Assembly: GCA_022579005.1 (NCBI GenBank)
Contig: MU401602.1
Location: forward strand, 1 to 64,000
Reading direction: 5' to 3'
Source: Poronia punctata
Taxonomy: Eukaryota; Ascomycota; Sordariomycetes; Xylariales; Xylariaceae
Length of the DNA: 64,000 bases
Shown: piece after piece, positions 35,422-48,413 of the stretch
How the letters are laid out: every line of letters starts with the position of its first letter
How positions within the stretch are numbered: the first letter of the stretch is position 1
The notes under the pieces: generated by a model
Database searches by the model: none
What the model saw: the letters and a program-made list of their open reading frames with translations, nothing else
Told to the model about the DNA's origin: nothing
Translations under genes and position numbers: made by a program

Positions 35422-38400
35422 AGGTTTGTTACCCAGACGGCCTGTAAAGGGAGTGCCATAATAGCGGGGGAGACGGAACGAACAACGCAGAGGCCACCGC
35501 CTATATGGTCTTGTACATTTGTCGCAAGGAATAAGGAATATGTATAGAATTACATTCACATGACGTTGGGTTGTGTTCATAACTAATATGGGAAATCCTA
35601 CCTGTGTATGGTGATTTGGAAGTATTAGCCGGTTAGTGGCATTCATCTTGATTCGTGTATTCATAGTTCGAGAGAACTAGAATTACATCTACCCGTTGCA
35701 CGCACTAGTCCGAGTACCAACTTAGATACATGCTGAAGAATTCAGGGGTGCTAAAAGGGAGACCAACGCGCGCGTGCCAGATAATGCCTTGGGTCGAAGA
35801 GAGTCGGGCGAAACGACTGCAGTTCCTGCTGGGGCGTTCTTTATCAGAAGGCACCTACTGCCTGCATATTGGGTTTAGCAGCTGGTAGAAGCGCCTTTTT
35901 TTGGTTCCCTTCGAGGCTGATCAGGGCTGATTAGTTCTCTGTCGACCTTGTTGTTTTCTTAGGCTCGGTTGAACCCGACAGGCGGTCGTACTCCCCCGCT
36001 AGCATGGCTCCCGGTGGGTAACACGACATCTAACCATGCAACAGGTGTACTACAGCACCTGTCTCCGTCACTTTAGGTCTTGCATCCCTCTTGTCCAGGA
36101 AGGGGCGGGGAGGCCTTCCGCACGTAGAGGGGTACGGCCTTGTCATTTTCTCGAGTTACCATGACGCGGATTTCTTACACGTGGGCGTGAGGCAGGCGTT
36201 TATTTTGCAATTGGCTGGTCTTTAAGCTAGCCAATTTCCTCAAGTACCTACGAGTAAGGGGATAATATCAACGCCTTTTTATAACTGCGTAGTACTAATC
36301 GGTGAGACTATGTACCCGTATGCGTAGTGTATGACCTTAGTACATACACTGGTTTTGTCCGGGCGTGCTCATTCCCTAACGTGAGGCGCGAACGATAACT
36401 CCTCGGTAGATATTTGCTTTTGGGGGGGAGATCACAGGTTCTCTTTGGACAATGTACGAGATGCGCCTCGTTGCCTGTGCAGGAAAGGTAGAGAGCTTCA
36501 TTTAGTGCCGTGCTGCCTAGATTAGGTCTCGGGTTCTTTTGCCTATTTGCTTTATTGGCATAGTATTCTGTACATCTCTTAGTGCAATCCTCTCTGGAAC
36601 AGGTATATATGTATGTGACTAGAGGTATATAACATAGTCCAGGCCCTAAATATATTATATTTTCGAGTACCCGGAAATCTATGGTATTGCTCCTAAGACC
36701 ATGGAGATGATATATGCTTGGTTCTTCTGACCTCCAGCTTGTTTAGGAGATACTCCCAGTCTTGCTGGTAATAGGTACCTCGTACTTGCATAAAGGGCGC
36801 CTCGCTACTCGAACAGCAACTCATTGTCTCTCCTGACATGCATGGTCAACGCCTGATCACGACTGCTATCGATGATAAGGCGCCCAAGCCTAGCCGCTGA
36901 CGTTGCTAAGTATTTGTTTGGTCCCTCCTCCTGAGCCCCAGATTTACCGACTTCAACATCGGCACACTTGGGTGAGGCTATAGGTAGTAGATCAGAGTTG
37001 GCGTAGTTTCTTGCCTTCTTGTCCCGTTCTATGTATATAGCGATCTTTTATTATATGTATAATATATACAGTAGGCTTGCAATAAGTAAATGCTACCAGT
37101 ATACGTTGCATTTATTTACTTCTACCCCTTTTAGAACAGATACGGGCCTGTTTAACAGCCTAGTCACCTCGGAACTTTGTGTTTTAAGGACTCAATATTA
37201 TACATCAAGAAGTGTGTTTGTTATACATGTCTAGAGGCCTAAGAGGGTTAAGCCTGCCTACCTACCTCACAGCAAGTTACGGTTATGTCATGGTCACCAG
37301 TCAACAACGCCAGATCTCCTAGTAGAGGTATTATATGATCGTGGTAAGCACCTATAATAAAACCAAGCACAAGAATGTGTTATTCAAACATGGACTCAGG
37401 AATAAGTTCGAACCTAGCCTGTCCTGGACCCTTGTCTAGGTAAGATCCGACCAGCCTCCTCATGCACCAGATGATGCAGATGATGCAGATCACGACGTAA
37501 ATAGTATAATTATAGGGTGGGATCATTGAACAAGCCCAGCAAGATGTGTGGGCATTTGGCCAATCAACGCTTGTATGCGATGGCACCTAATGAAAAAGAC
37601 CATTAAAGACAGTTCATCAGTAAGATCACTCATTTGGCGTGCGCTAGCCAAAAGGGCCAACACGTATTTTACGTGTACTAATTTTTGTGTACGTGTACAT
37701 ATTGTTTTGGTCGGACCTTGGACAGAGGGAACCTTTTACTTGCACTCTGTTAGTCCTTGTACATCTCCGATAAGGCTTTAACAACGATCGCCTGCATATG
37801 TATAGGTAGGTATTGACGCGTCAGCTATCTATATCGCTGCCGCTTTTAACCAATACCAATATCAAGCAGTAGAATTTTATAGACAGCTATTTGGTGTTTC
37901 TATGCTTTAGAATATGTAGCCCTACATATACTTGTATGTTCCTACCCTAATCTACTTGTACATGCACAATTAAACAGGCAGCAGGCAGCTAGCCAGCAGG
38001 CGAACTGTAAGACAAGGTTGTCGACTCGAAAGGATTAGTCTCAGACACACCCCTGTTTTCATGCCTGCCGCCCCAGTAATCGAAGTTTTCTAGAAACATG
38101 TACGCGCATACGACAGACTATTTACGTAGTCTATCTATAATCAGACAAGGTTAGATAGGTAGGCAGCCCGGGTTATTAGGCACTCAGGCACTCAGGATTC
38201 TCTGCATGGTTTCGAAATGGTGTTGCTTATTGTGCATAAGCCGGACGGCTGAGACGGCAAAGCCGATATGTAACCCTCCACTCCCTCCGCTTTCTGCATG
38301 TCCCCTTTCTTGGCTCGAGGCCCCCAATTCCTACCACGCACGCATGCAACCGTTTAGTCGTTTCTTGCCACAGCAATAATAATAATAACAACAACACTCG

Positions 38401-41138
38401 GCTAGAGAGAAGTTGATATCTCAGGTCTTTATAAAAGTAGTAACACGTAGAAGTATGCATCCAGCTAACCTAGACAAGGATAGCGTATCTACATATATAT
38501 CTGGTCGGAGACTATAGGCAAGAGGAGCATTATAGCCAAGACTTAAGGGATATATAACTTGGGCGCGATGCCTATACATACATAGTAGTTCTCTTGCATT
38601 TGTAGGTAGGTATATAAGATTAAAGCCTGCACATAGGTACCTATATATAAAATGGCGGCGCCTAGGTAATTATAGCATTTAAACTTAAGATATATATATA
38701 TATATTTACATTTTTAAATGTAAATATATATAATATATAATATTGTATATATATATATACATACTACCTAGTTATAGCATACTACCTTACTTTATCTAGT
38801 TGCGCTACTGTATCCACCTTTCTATTTACCCCTGCATTACGTCTATACTATAATTACAACTAGGCATATTCCTACATGTACACATAGGAATACTTAACCT
38901 AGTACCTACATTGTAGTATACTTGTACAACCTTGTAGAGGCGTATTTGTCCGACACTACTGGACTTAGTATATGCACAATCTGCTTATTATCGCAAGTGT
39001 ACTAATTATAACACAACTAAAGCTGTAGGAATCTGCCTAGCTCTAAAGAAGGTGGTCTTGTAAGACTCTATGTGATCAGTACAAATCCGCAATAACAATT
39101 GAGTTGACTAGACTAGCATCAGCGCAGTATAGTCGTTTGACTATACATAAGTAGGTATATTAGGTCAGGCAGTACGCACGTGCAACAAGATCTACGTGTA
39201 GGTAGGTAGGTGCTAGGTTGTACGTCGTGGGTTAGATGTAAAAAGTAACCAGACCCGGTCATCTATTAAAGTACTTGTAAGGATATTAAACTACCTAACC
39301 TACCTACTAAGCAGTTAATCAAATGGAACCTAGTCTATTGGCTAAACATCAGCGCGTGATTAAAGTTTTATTAACTTACAACAGACCATAACAACCAATG
39401 ATTGATTATTTCCATTATGTCATGAAGCCTAAGAAGTTTGTAGAGTTGGATCCGACCTACTCATAACAAGAGTGTTTCTAAATATGTACAATTGCCGCTA
39501 TTGTTTTGCTCCAAGCCTAAGGTAAGCATGTTGCTTGGCAATGTACGTGTACCTAGGGACCTAGATGCACAATAAGATGAATTCCGATCAAGGCATCCCT
39601 GAGCATCATCTACGTCCATAACCTACCTACCTACTATCAGCTTGTTACCTACAGCTTTCTAACCACGTTTTTCGGACCCCGGACTTGACGCCTTACTCTC
39701 CTGGCCTGCTGCATCTTGCTGCACCACGCATGGAACTTTCTTATATTGCTCTTCTCTCTTTCCTCTGCTTCTATCATCGTCCTGTCGGTGAAGACCACGG
39801 ACCGTCCTCGAGTACTGTCTATGTTCTTATCGCATGTTGAATACTAGAACTAAAAGGTACAAGTATGCATGTGTGTGTAAACCTACGTCTATCTTAATCG
39901 CCTACCCATACTAGGTACTCTATCTTCTAACCTACCTGAGAAGTCTAGGTAGTTGAGAATAGGCATACTTGTATGTTAGACTAGGCAGGGGTTTATAGTT
40001 CTATACCCACCAGTCCACCTGTCTATATTATATAGTACATTCCTATAAACATGGACAAGGAAACACGTAGTCGTAAATAGATGATATGTACATAGTAGTC
40101 TAATATAGGCTAGCCCTCAATGTCTATCATACCTTTTATTAACCGGGCTTACTCGTATAAAATGAGAAATTTGATATGTACATTTACATGCGTATTTTTG
40201 TATGAGAAGGTGGGTAGATAGTATAATGTTGCCAAGTGCTATTACATTACAAGTACATTAAAGTACCTGTCTACTTATATTCTATACGTAATTTAGGTGG
40301 GTAGTGCATGTGTACATACCTACACGGCACACCTGCGGCTCAGTCGCTTCTTGACGTCCCTTGTTACTATTTTAGTTACAGTAGTTCGGTGGTCACTTAT
40401 GCGGCATTCCTCCCTAGTCTTGCTCCATTACTTTATTGGTGTTGTATTATTATTTTCCTTTTCTTTTTCCTCTTTCTTTTCATATTGTCCTTCCCCCTAG
40501 GTACCTGCCTATTCCCTAACACCTATACTTGTACATTTACAGTATTTTCTGCTGTGCTGTCAACGTAGACGACCTCGGGTACATACCAGGCGACTCTATT
40601 GTGTATTACATTGTAAATGACTGTAACACAGGGTACCCAGAAATACCTACCTGTCTACATACATATGTAGGTTGACTACTAGGCAGACCAAATTTTGCAC
40701 GTTCGATACCGATTCCTACCTCCTTGCTTGAAGCCAGTTGGATTCTCCATCCAACAGCACGCCAACAGCAGACACTATACCAGCTGAGCTACATTGAGCC
40801 TCTTCATCCCGTCCATCCTCCCTCATTAATACAATACCCCATTTGACTTGTCGTGCAGCGTGTATCTGTTTCATTACACTTCATACATCGTACTTCCCTT
40901 ACGAAATCCTAAGGATATCCCATCTTCACTGCATACATACCAGATAGGCACATGCCTGTATGCCCTTTTGCTGCCTTGGGTGCTGGGTAGTATTAGTATG
41001 CCTGTAGGCTGGTAAAGCTGGAACAACGTAGGTAATCAGTCAACCAGCCGTATTACTTCGGCACGTTCATACAACTTTGCCTACCTACAATATACACAAC
41101 TTCTCTTCTCATTTCTCTTCCTCACAACCCGCCGCCGC
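35422..41138. other. Long gene-poor stretch before the assembly gap
   Basis: No protein gene or RNA gene is supported across 5.7 kb. The DNA is rich in TACCTA/TAGGTA and TATA words, with an AT palindrome at 38697-38732 and TACTCGTA-type motifs at 36249 and 40150. Near 40780-40800 the minus strand has a tRNA A-box-like stretch (GTAGCTCAGCTGGTATA), but no matching acceptor stem or T-arm. Open frames are short and overlap. Confidence 0.5.
38697..38732. repeat. Perfect AT palindrome
   Basis: The 17-base arm TATATATATTTACATTT and its exact reverse complement are separated by TT, inside a longer (TA)n tract (about 38688-38760). It could extrude as a cruciform. It lies far from any gene. Confidence 0.9.
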
Positions 41139-41155
41139 GCGGGGGGGGGGGGGGG

Positions 41156-41222
<67 letters not shown>

Positions 41223-41993
41223 CNNNNNNNNNNNNNNNNNNNNNNNNNNNNNNNNNNNNNNNNNNNNNNNNNNNNNNNNNNNNNNNNNNNNNNNNNNNNN
41301 NNNNNNNNNNNNNNNNNNNNNNNNNNNNNNNNNNNNNNNNNNNNNNNNNNNNNNNNNNNNNNNNNNNNNNNNNNNNNNNNNNNNNNNNNNNNNNNNNNNN
41401 NNNNNNNNNNNNNNNNNNNNNNNNNNNNNNNNNNNNNNNNNNNNNNNNNNNNNNNNNNNNNNNNNNNNNNNNNNNNNNNNNNNNNNNNNNNNNNNNNNNN
41501 NNNNNNNNNNNNNNNNNNNNNNNNNNNNNNNNNNNNNNNNNNNNNNNNNNNNNNNNNNNNNNNNNNNNNNNNNNNNNNNNNNNNNNNNNNNNNNNNNNNN
41601 NNNNNNNNNNNNNNNNNNNNNNNNNNNNNNNNNNNNNNNNNNNNNNNNNNNNNNNNNNNNNNNNNNNNNNNNNNNNNNNNNNNNNNNNNNNNNNNNNNNN
41701 NNNNNNNNNNNNNNNNNNNNNNNNNNNNNNNNNNNNNNNNNNNNNNNNNNNNNNNNNNNNNNNNNNNNNNNNNNNNNNNNNNNNNNNNNNNNNNNNNNNN
41801 NNNNNNNNNNNNNNNNNNNNNNNNNNNNNNNNNNNNNNNNNNNNNNNNNNNNNNNNNNNNNNNNNNNNNNNNNNNNNNNNNNNNNNNNNNNNNNNNNNNN
41901 NNNNNNNNNNNNNNNNNNNNNNNNNNNNNNNNNNNNNNNNNNNNNNNNNNNNNNNNNNNNNNNNNNNNNNNNNNNNNNNNNNNNNNNNNNNNN
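41139..41993. other. Poly-G run and 770-base assembly gap
   Basis: A run of about 80 G (41141-41222, one C at 41156) leads straight into N from 41224 to 41993. A 16-base C run follows at 42110-42125. Long pure G just before a gap is most likely a sequencing or assembly artefact, so the real local sequence is unknown and an open frame that crosses it is meaningless. Confidence 0.9.
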
Positions 41994-42693
41994 TTTCTAT
42001 CGAGGGTGGGGGCTTTGTCCAGGTGTTAAAAAAAAATCAGGGGCCAAGCAGTGCCCCTTTATACAGCGTTTGGCAACCCAGAATCATTTTCCAAACAAAA
42101 ATCTCGCCTCCCCCCCCCCCCCCCCTCTGTATTTCTACAGAGTCTATCCGGCCTCCTCGACTCGGGCCCATGGACTTTGGACGCATAATACAAGCCTTGG
42201 GATTACAAGCTAGCAATAGCTTGCACTGACGATCCCTTGGTTTACGGCCCTATAGCCGCTCACATCCGTACAACTTCATCGGCCATATTCATGGGGACTC
42301 CCGGTACCGCCTATCCTAGTCCAATATAGGGTGTATATTAGGTATGGTCTCATGTCACTCCAACCCCTTTACCTGTACATACCTATCTTTCCTTCCTCTG
42401 TTCTTCTATCCAGGATGCACTTCACTTCTTTCCATACCGTACTTTTTCCGTCTCTTTCTCTTTTCATCACCAACTAGTTCTACCTACGTCGCACCTTGGG
42501 TGATTCATATATCCATTCATATGCAACGACTGGCCCACCTACTGATTCTTCTCCCTGTTCTCCCAACCCGAATGTTTCTCTCCTCTGTATTCGGCACTAC
42601 CTACTCGAGATATGCTCGGCCGGAGCCTGGAATAGGACTAATGGCTCTTCTAGGCATAAGTTGTGTATACACATAGCTCCCAAAGTCCACAAT
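41994..42693. other. Region between the gap and the 42694 gene
   Basis: There is no gene I can support. From about 42360 to 42500 the plus strand is pyrimidine-rich (CTTTCCTTCCTCTGTTCTTC type), probably the promoter and leader of the gene starting at 42694. Sequence close to the gap may be unreliable. Confidence 0.45.
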
Positions 42694-45089
42694 ATGTCAT
42701 ACGCACCCGGCCGGCATGGTCCGCACCAGGACTTGACAAACGTGGAGGCAGAATATTGGCAAAATACTAAGAAGGCGCGGGATCAAGAGGATGCAACACT
42801 TGAGCATGACCATAGCTCACGCCAGGGAAAACTAGACCACATACTCGTCGAACTGTACAAAGAAAGGTCCCACCTGGCGGATGCTTTGAAGAATATCGAT
42901 GCAACTATCGAGTATCGAAGAGAAGAAAAACAGCGTCTATCCCACGAATACGAGACAAAAAGAGCCCAACTACTAGCTGAACGTCTGGATGAGGATCGCT
43001 CCAAACAAGGCTGGTTTTCGCGTGCCCGTGTTAATACTTCGCCCAGAAAAGAGAATACGAGCACGACCACCAAGACCGAAGTAAGGGAGTCTAGGGAGAG
43101 GGTGCTGCTGCCCTTGGACCACAGTAATATCAGCTCCTCGAACCCTGCGGCGCCGGACCACGTAGTCGCCCATCCCAATCCCAGCAGTAGCTGGACCACG
43201 GTGAATAGCACTACTAGTAACCCACTACGACGGAGTCCCCATGTACGAGATGAAAGACGCGACCATGGTGACCTTTTCGGCAACATATTTCATAACCCCG
43301 TGGAAGAAGTTACTCTGCCGCCCTTGCGGCTAGTTACCGCCGCACATCCCAACTCGGATCGGCTTCCCCCGCCGCCTTCTCAGACAGATGCTAGAGTCGC
43401 TTATGATCCTAAACGCCCTGGAGTGAGAGCCGTAAGACCTAAGACGGACCTGCGTAGCTTGCCCCCGTTTCCTAGTGTCAAGGGTAAGTCATCCGGGGGA
43501 GTACCACTTTGATAATCTTTTTGCTGACGTGCCAAACAGGCGACCCCCCCTCAGACAGTAGGAGATCTTCTCAAGGACGCAGGTCCCTACCGAGCGTTGG
43601 CGATTCCGCTTCTCAGCCGAACAGCCCTGCGCCCGAGTCTGTCTTCGTGGTCGACCAAGACAAAGAGATCACGCGGGAGACACTAGTACTCAAGGACAAT
43701 GGCCACATCATTTTCGAGCCGCCAATGTTCGCCGGCGTACCATTGGAGAGAATCGATACGAACCATCCGCTCTGGAATCCCGAATGGGAGCCTCTAGAGC
43801 AGACCATTCAGGCCTCACTCGAGAAGTGGAGAGAAAAGCACGAAAAGCTACGTCAAGACCCTTCTGCCGTCCGTCACACCATGTTCCTGGCCAACCGCCA
43901 GGTCAACCGGGGCCAGACCGTGCTCGACTTTCTCAAGGACGGACCTTTCCATCCTCTCCAGTTTGTCGGCCGCGAGATGATGGACAAGTACTACAAGACG
44001 TTTATCAACTATGACACTGTCTTCCGGTTGGTCAATATCCACGAGGAGCTCAAAAAGTTCGATCTCGACGTGACCCCCCTCCAGTGGCTACGGCAACGCA
44101 TGTATGAGATCGCAGAGAAGCAAGGGGACAAGTTTAGCTTGTCGAAGACGACTCACGACCTCTATCATGATGAAAAGCTGAAATACCTGCGGGAGAAACA
44201 TGGTTTCGGGAACATTGGCCGCCCGTCAGGATACAAGTTGGGCAGTAAGATGCAGGCCAAAGGTACGACGGCGGCGAAGCTCAAGCCCAAAAAGGAAACG
44301 ACGGAAGCGCCAAAGGAAAGCGAGAGAGCGCGCCCTACTCGTCGATCGATTGACAAGGTCGATGCGGATGACCAACTGCCGCGATCTACAACGACAGCAG
44401 ACGAGTACCTCGAGCCGGTCACGCCGGGTCTACCGAATCCGAAACGGCGGCGTTTGAGCGGATCGATAGCCAAACCAGAGTCTCGGGACGCCCCTTCTGA
44501 ACGGGAAAGGGAATCTACCTCGGATAATCTCGATTACGAAGGTTACACCTCACAGGATTCTTTCTCGGCCGGTCGCATCATGCAACTGGATTTCCGGCTT
44601 CTTCAGATCAAGACCGAGTTATTGTCAACGCCGGCCGACGTCACACAGTACTGGACCTACAAACCGGACGAAGCCAAGTTTGAGCACCGCATCGTCCGAG
44701 ATGAGCGTCCCAATGTGACTTGGAGTTCCTACGGTGAACCGGAAGGATTCAGTTGCAAGCTGGGTGAGATGAAGGAGATCCATTATGCGGCAGGAAGCTT
44801 GAAAATTGTGGTGGTAACCAGCAGCCGGGATCAAGGCCGCATTCTGGTGGCTTTCAAAAGAGAGCGCACCAAGAGGCGCTTCCTTGCCTTCGCTAACAAG
44901 AAGGGAATCATTCTCATCAAGTCTTCCCCGTGAGTGACACGGCCCCCCACATCTCATTTGTATACATGCCATACGGTATATACTGTGCATAATGTGTCGG
45001 ACTAACAGTGATGCCCTAGAATCAACATCGATGAGAAATGGAAAGCCATGGAACCTGAGATGGCGTCGGCGCCCAAATCGAAGGCCTAA
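42694..45089 (+). CDS. Fungal protein of unknown function with N-terminal coiled coil
   Basis: I do not recognise this 749-residue protein. I read three exons: 42694-43483, 43540-44929 and 45020-45089. Splicing keeps the frame, adds a 23-residue end (INIDEKWKAMEPEMASAPKS then KA) and removes two early stops. Residues about 25-115 are strongly charged and helical (KLDHILVELYKERSHLADAL, IEYRREEKQRLSHEYETKRA), likely a coiled coil. The stretch 115-300 is Ser/Pro/Arg-rich and probably disordered. A well-structured-looking region at about 310-480 contains NGHIIFEPPMFAGVPLERID, FLKDGPFHPLQFVGREMMDK and FDLDVTPLQWLRQRMYEIAE. A basic patch (NPKRRRLSG) at about 565 could be a nuclear localisation signal. 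The C-terminal part (from about 610) looks folded again (YGEPEGFSCKLGEMKEIHYA). The organised codon use and conserved-looking blocks argue that it is real. Confidence 0.85.
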
Positions 45090-46706
45090 AAAGGTCCGTT
45101 CCCTCAGCTGCAAGGGGTACGAGAAGCAAAAAAGCCGGCCTGTTTCTTGTGTCTTTACAAAGCTCCCCTTTCTGTTCTAGTCTCCAGTCCCGAATTCTGG
45201 GCTGGCTATACTATTTTTCGCCTTTTCGCGCCTTTGCGTTCCATCCTTGCCGGCGTTGGCGGCTTTTGCGGTCCACAGGGAGGGATACACGATATATCCC
45301 ACCCTTGCAGCACTGAAGATCGGGTGACAGAGCCCTCGGGGTAATGGATCACCGGCGGCGTTTAGGGATACCTTGGTTGAAGGCGTTGGCATGCATGGCA
45401 TCAAACTGCGGCATGCGTACCACTCGAAGGCGAGCCGGACTACTACCCGGACTTCGACGGCAAGATTTGACGCCTTTTCTTTTCCCTTATTTGTTTATGG
45501 TTTTCTAAGTATTTGCTGCGTTTGGGAGTTCCTGGATTCCTGGGACACCTACTTTGCACGTTGCTTATGCAGCTGTCTAAAGACGATTCCCTTTGCATTT
45601 TGCGCATGAATAGACAGGGGACACTTACATTACACGATAGAGTTTAGACGGCTATAGACTTACAGCTTGCACAGGGCATACGCCGAAGTTATAGTCTCGG
45701 GAGACAGAGACATAATGATCGGGGCGAGGGCCCTCTGGTATTCTACGATAGCTGCATGGTAATGCGCATATCGTAAGTCTCTACCGGAGAGGCGTCTTCC
45801 CCGCTTGTACAATAGTTGCGCGGCCAACGGTATTCGGGGCGGATTAAATAATGTACTACCTCTAATAACCAGAAGGGTCTTGTCGCGTGGATATGAAGAC
45901 GAAATGAGCATGAGATTATAAACTTGATCCTTCCAACTGTGTTTTGTGATCAACTTATCCTTTCTCTTAATGCTTCAAGAGTCCTAACAGCCTAGGTTAG
46001 GGATAGTTAAGCTCCCTTCATTCTGGGGTGATGCTGCTATTATACACGTAGAATGCTCATACCTACATACTTACTCGTATTAATTACAGATTCAATACGA
46101 GTAAGGCATGTAGGTGTGATCCGGATACATTATATGTAGAGGCATAAGTACTCCGTACACATCCGTTCCTTGGTCTCACCGAGCGAGGCATGTCTACTCG
46201 TATGTAAATCATTATGACCATATAATGTATGGAGTAGGTAAGGAGGTATCTAGGTTAGGAGGTAGGTATGATATTTGTAAGGTACTATACAAGTTTGATA
46301 GAGCAAGGAGCTTAGAGGCAGCTGAGGTTTTAGAAGGTTAGGTAGGTACCTACCTACTTGAGAGCTGACAGGGCCGACAGGCTGACAAGCAGACAGGCTC
46401 CCTCTCTATGAGGATAACACATGTCACGTGCTCCAAAACGTTCTGTTCAATGGCTCTTATCTGCGACACCTCTTATCTGAAATTCCCAGAGCTGGAGCAA
46501 GCAACCGTTGTTTGTCGGGGTTATCGATAATCGCAACAACGTGTTTCGGCAAGACAACTTTAAAGCGACAAACGGCCAGTTACGTACTACTCTACATTCC
46601 CAACATCGCACCCGGTGACTGTCGTATCCAAGGCGAGCTTGGTTAATCGTTTGTCAACCGTGCAACAAATTACTAGTAGTGCAATTGACACAATCCGGTA
46701 TTCAAG
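45090..46706. other. Intergenic upstream of MRP17
   Basis: No gene is supported. The open frames at 45147-45609 (plus) and 45660-45953 (minus, no ATG start) look incidental. A 21-bp-arm hairpin lies at 46061-46115 with TACTCGTA in both arms, and another copy of the 8-mer is at 46195. Tracts of TAGGTAGG lie near 46255-46350. Confidence 0.5.
46061..46115. repeat. Imperfect hairpin with TACTCGTA in each arm
   Basis: The left arm (46061-46081) reads ACCTACATACTTACTCGTAT and the right arm (46094-46115) is its near reverse complement, starting AATACGAGTA and ending ATGTAGGT. The loop is about 12 bases. It sits about 600 bases upstream of MRP17. It resembles a small MITE relic; a regulatory role is possible but not shown. 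Confidence 0.8.
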
Positions 46707-47442
46707 ATGTTGTACGAACTCATCGGAATTGTAAGTTAGGCTCTCTCTTAATTGGGGTTCCCCCCGTCAGGCAAGCATTCCCACCTTTAGTTGGAATGGC
46801 CCTTTACGTGGTCAGGCAGATAATGTCTAAAGGATCGTAGCTGATTAGAGATCCTGCATAGGTCCGGCCAAACAACCTCGCCGAGGTGAGAGAGTACGTC
46901 TGCGTCAATATTCCTGTCACGTGCGACATCATCGGCTTCTCGCAACTCTAATCACGGACGACCTCTTGTCGGGCTCCCCTCCGCGCCTTCGTCGGCATAT
47001 ACCTAGGTCGTCTCTATCGAGTTGCAGGCAATGAACATCGCACATCCATACACCCGCCCGCCCTTAGATTACGACACCCACCACCCAGATACAGCATATA
47101 GGTGCCTCTGATATAGAGTGAAGCTGACTTGCTACGCGCTACATTAGAATCGTTCTCGCCGCTGGCCAGCTCATCCTTCAACAAAAGGGCGTGATCCGCG
47201 GCATATCTAACTGGGGCGAATTCTCTCTGCCCAAGACCATCAGCGTACATCAGCTCCGTCATACGACGGGCCACTACTTTGCTATGCGCTTCGACGCTAG
47301 CATCTCGACACAAGAGCAGCTCCGCCACATGTTGCGTCTCGACCCCCGCATGATTCGTCACTCGAGCGTCAAACTAGGGGACGGCAAGCTCGAAACCATG
47401 AGCCGCATGGGCGGCGTCGACTGGGAGAAGGGCACGAATTGA
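46707..47442 (+). CDS. MRP17: Mitochondrial small-subunit ribosomal protein bS6m
   Basis: This is a component of the mitochondrial small (37S) ribosomal subunit, homologous to bacterial S6. I read three exons: 46707-46730, 46862-46893 and 47148-47442, giving 116 residues. The first two coding exons are only 24 and 32 nt. The spliced protein begins MLYELIGIVRPNNLAEVREI and continues VLAAGQLILQQKGVIRGISN, WGEFSLPK, then TTGHYFAMRFDAS and LRLDPRMIRHSSVKLGDGKL. Order, motifs and size match the fungal MRP17 family, which characteristically starts MLYELI. Donors are GTAAGT and GTACGT. The last intron (254 nt) is the longest. No separate presequence is visible, as is usual for this small protein. 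Confidence 0.95.
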
Positions 47443-48413
47443 TGCATCATTAACCCACGCTCGGTGTGAACGAAGACGGACTCCTTCCTGTCACGTTCTT
47501 GCATATGCCCGGCGGGCGTAAATAACGATGGGTGCGAAGCCCCCACACGATGCTCGAACGGGGAGAGCGAACACAAAGGGGGGGGGGGTTATACAATGAG
47601 GAACCGGAAGCATTGTTTGGGCTCAATGACTTAAGAGGCCGCGTTGCTGTTAACCGTTAAGGGAGACGTCAAGCGAAACAAATACTGGCGTCACAAACAT
47701 CACCACGGAAGAAGCCTTTGGCGACTCTCTTTCCCTTGTGGGAGGGATGTGCCCTCGGCGTGTATTATTAGTATGGGAAAGGCTAGCTTGATACCAAACC
47801 GGGGCGTTTATCCTTCTTGCGGCATATTCCCTCTTCCTGCTGGCACTTTTGCTTTGGCGGCACAGCTGATAGATGTCAATAATGTTGGACGAGTGACTGA
47901 GAGGCATCCATCCGCCTCCGGTGTATAGGCGAACATATGTACATAGATATATTTGTAATCAATTGAGGAAGAAGGGCGGAAGCTGGGCAGGAAATGCAAG
48001 GTCCGTGTTTGGGAAGCTGTGTTCAAATAAACATAGATAGGGGGCTGTTTATTTGACATGCGCTGTGAATATCTATCTCACTTTTGCTAGAAACAGCCGA
48101 ACTCGCAAGATTATTGCTAACATCGCATAGTAAGTAACCGTGCCAAAGTTGTGAGAGGGACCCTTTTAAAACGCATATTACCCGGCATGGTCGTGTTGCG
48201 TCTGTCAGACTCGCCACTGAACAGCGGCACAGCTAGGTGCTGTATCTACGAAGCTCGTCGATCAACTAAGATTGTTTCGAGGTTTCGAGACTCGGCTTAA
48301 GCGTATATGAACAAGAGAAATGGACGCGCAAGCAAACGAAGAGGTATCTAATTTGCGGGAATGCCATACACTTCAAGAGTTCTGGCTGCCGGGGAAACCG
48401 GAAGATAATAGTC
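47443..48413. other. Convergent intergenic region
   Basis: This lies between the stops of MRP17 (plus) and DCN1 (minus) and should hold both 3' UTRs. A G run is at 47578-47588. The small frames here overlap on both strands and have no recognisable product. Confidence 0.45.

Noticed and set aside
40735..40805. tRNA-like stretch on the minus strand (GTAGCTCAGCTGGTATA)
   Set aside because: It has an A-box-like word, but I cannot form an acceptor stem, and the only B-box-like word is on the opposite strand. At most it is a tRNA-derived fragment.
41077..42213. A 378-codon open frame with poly-Gly and unknown residues
   Set aside because: It crosses a poly-G artefact and 770 N, so most of it is unknown sequence.
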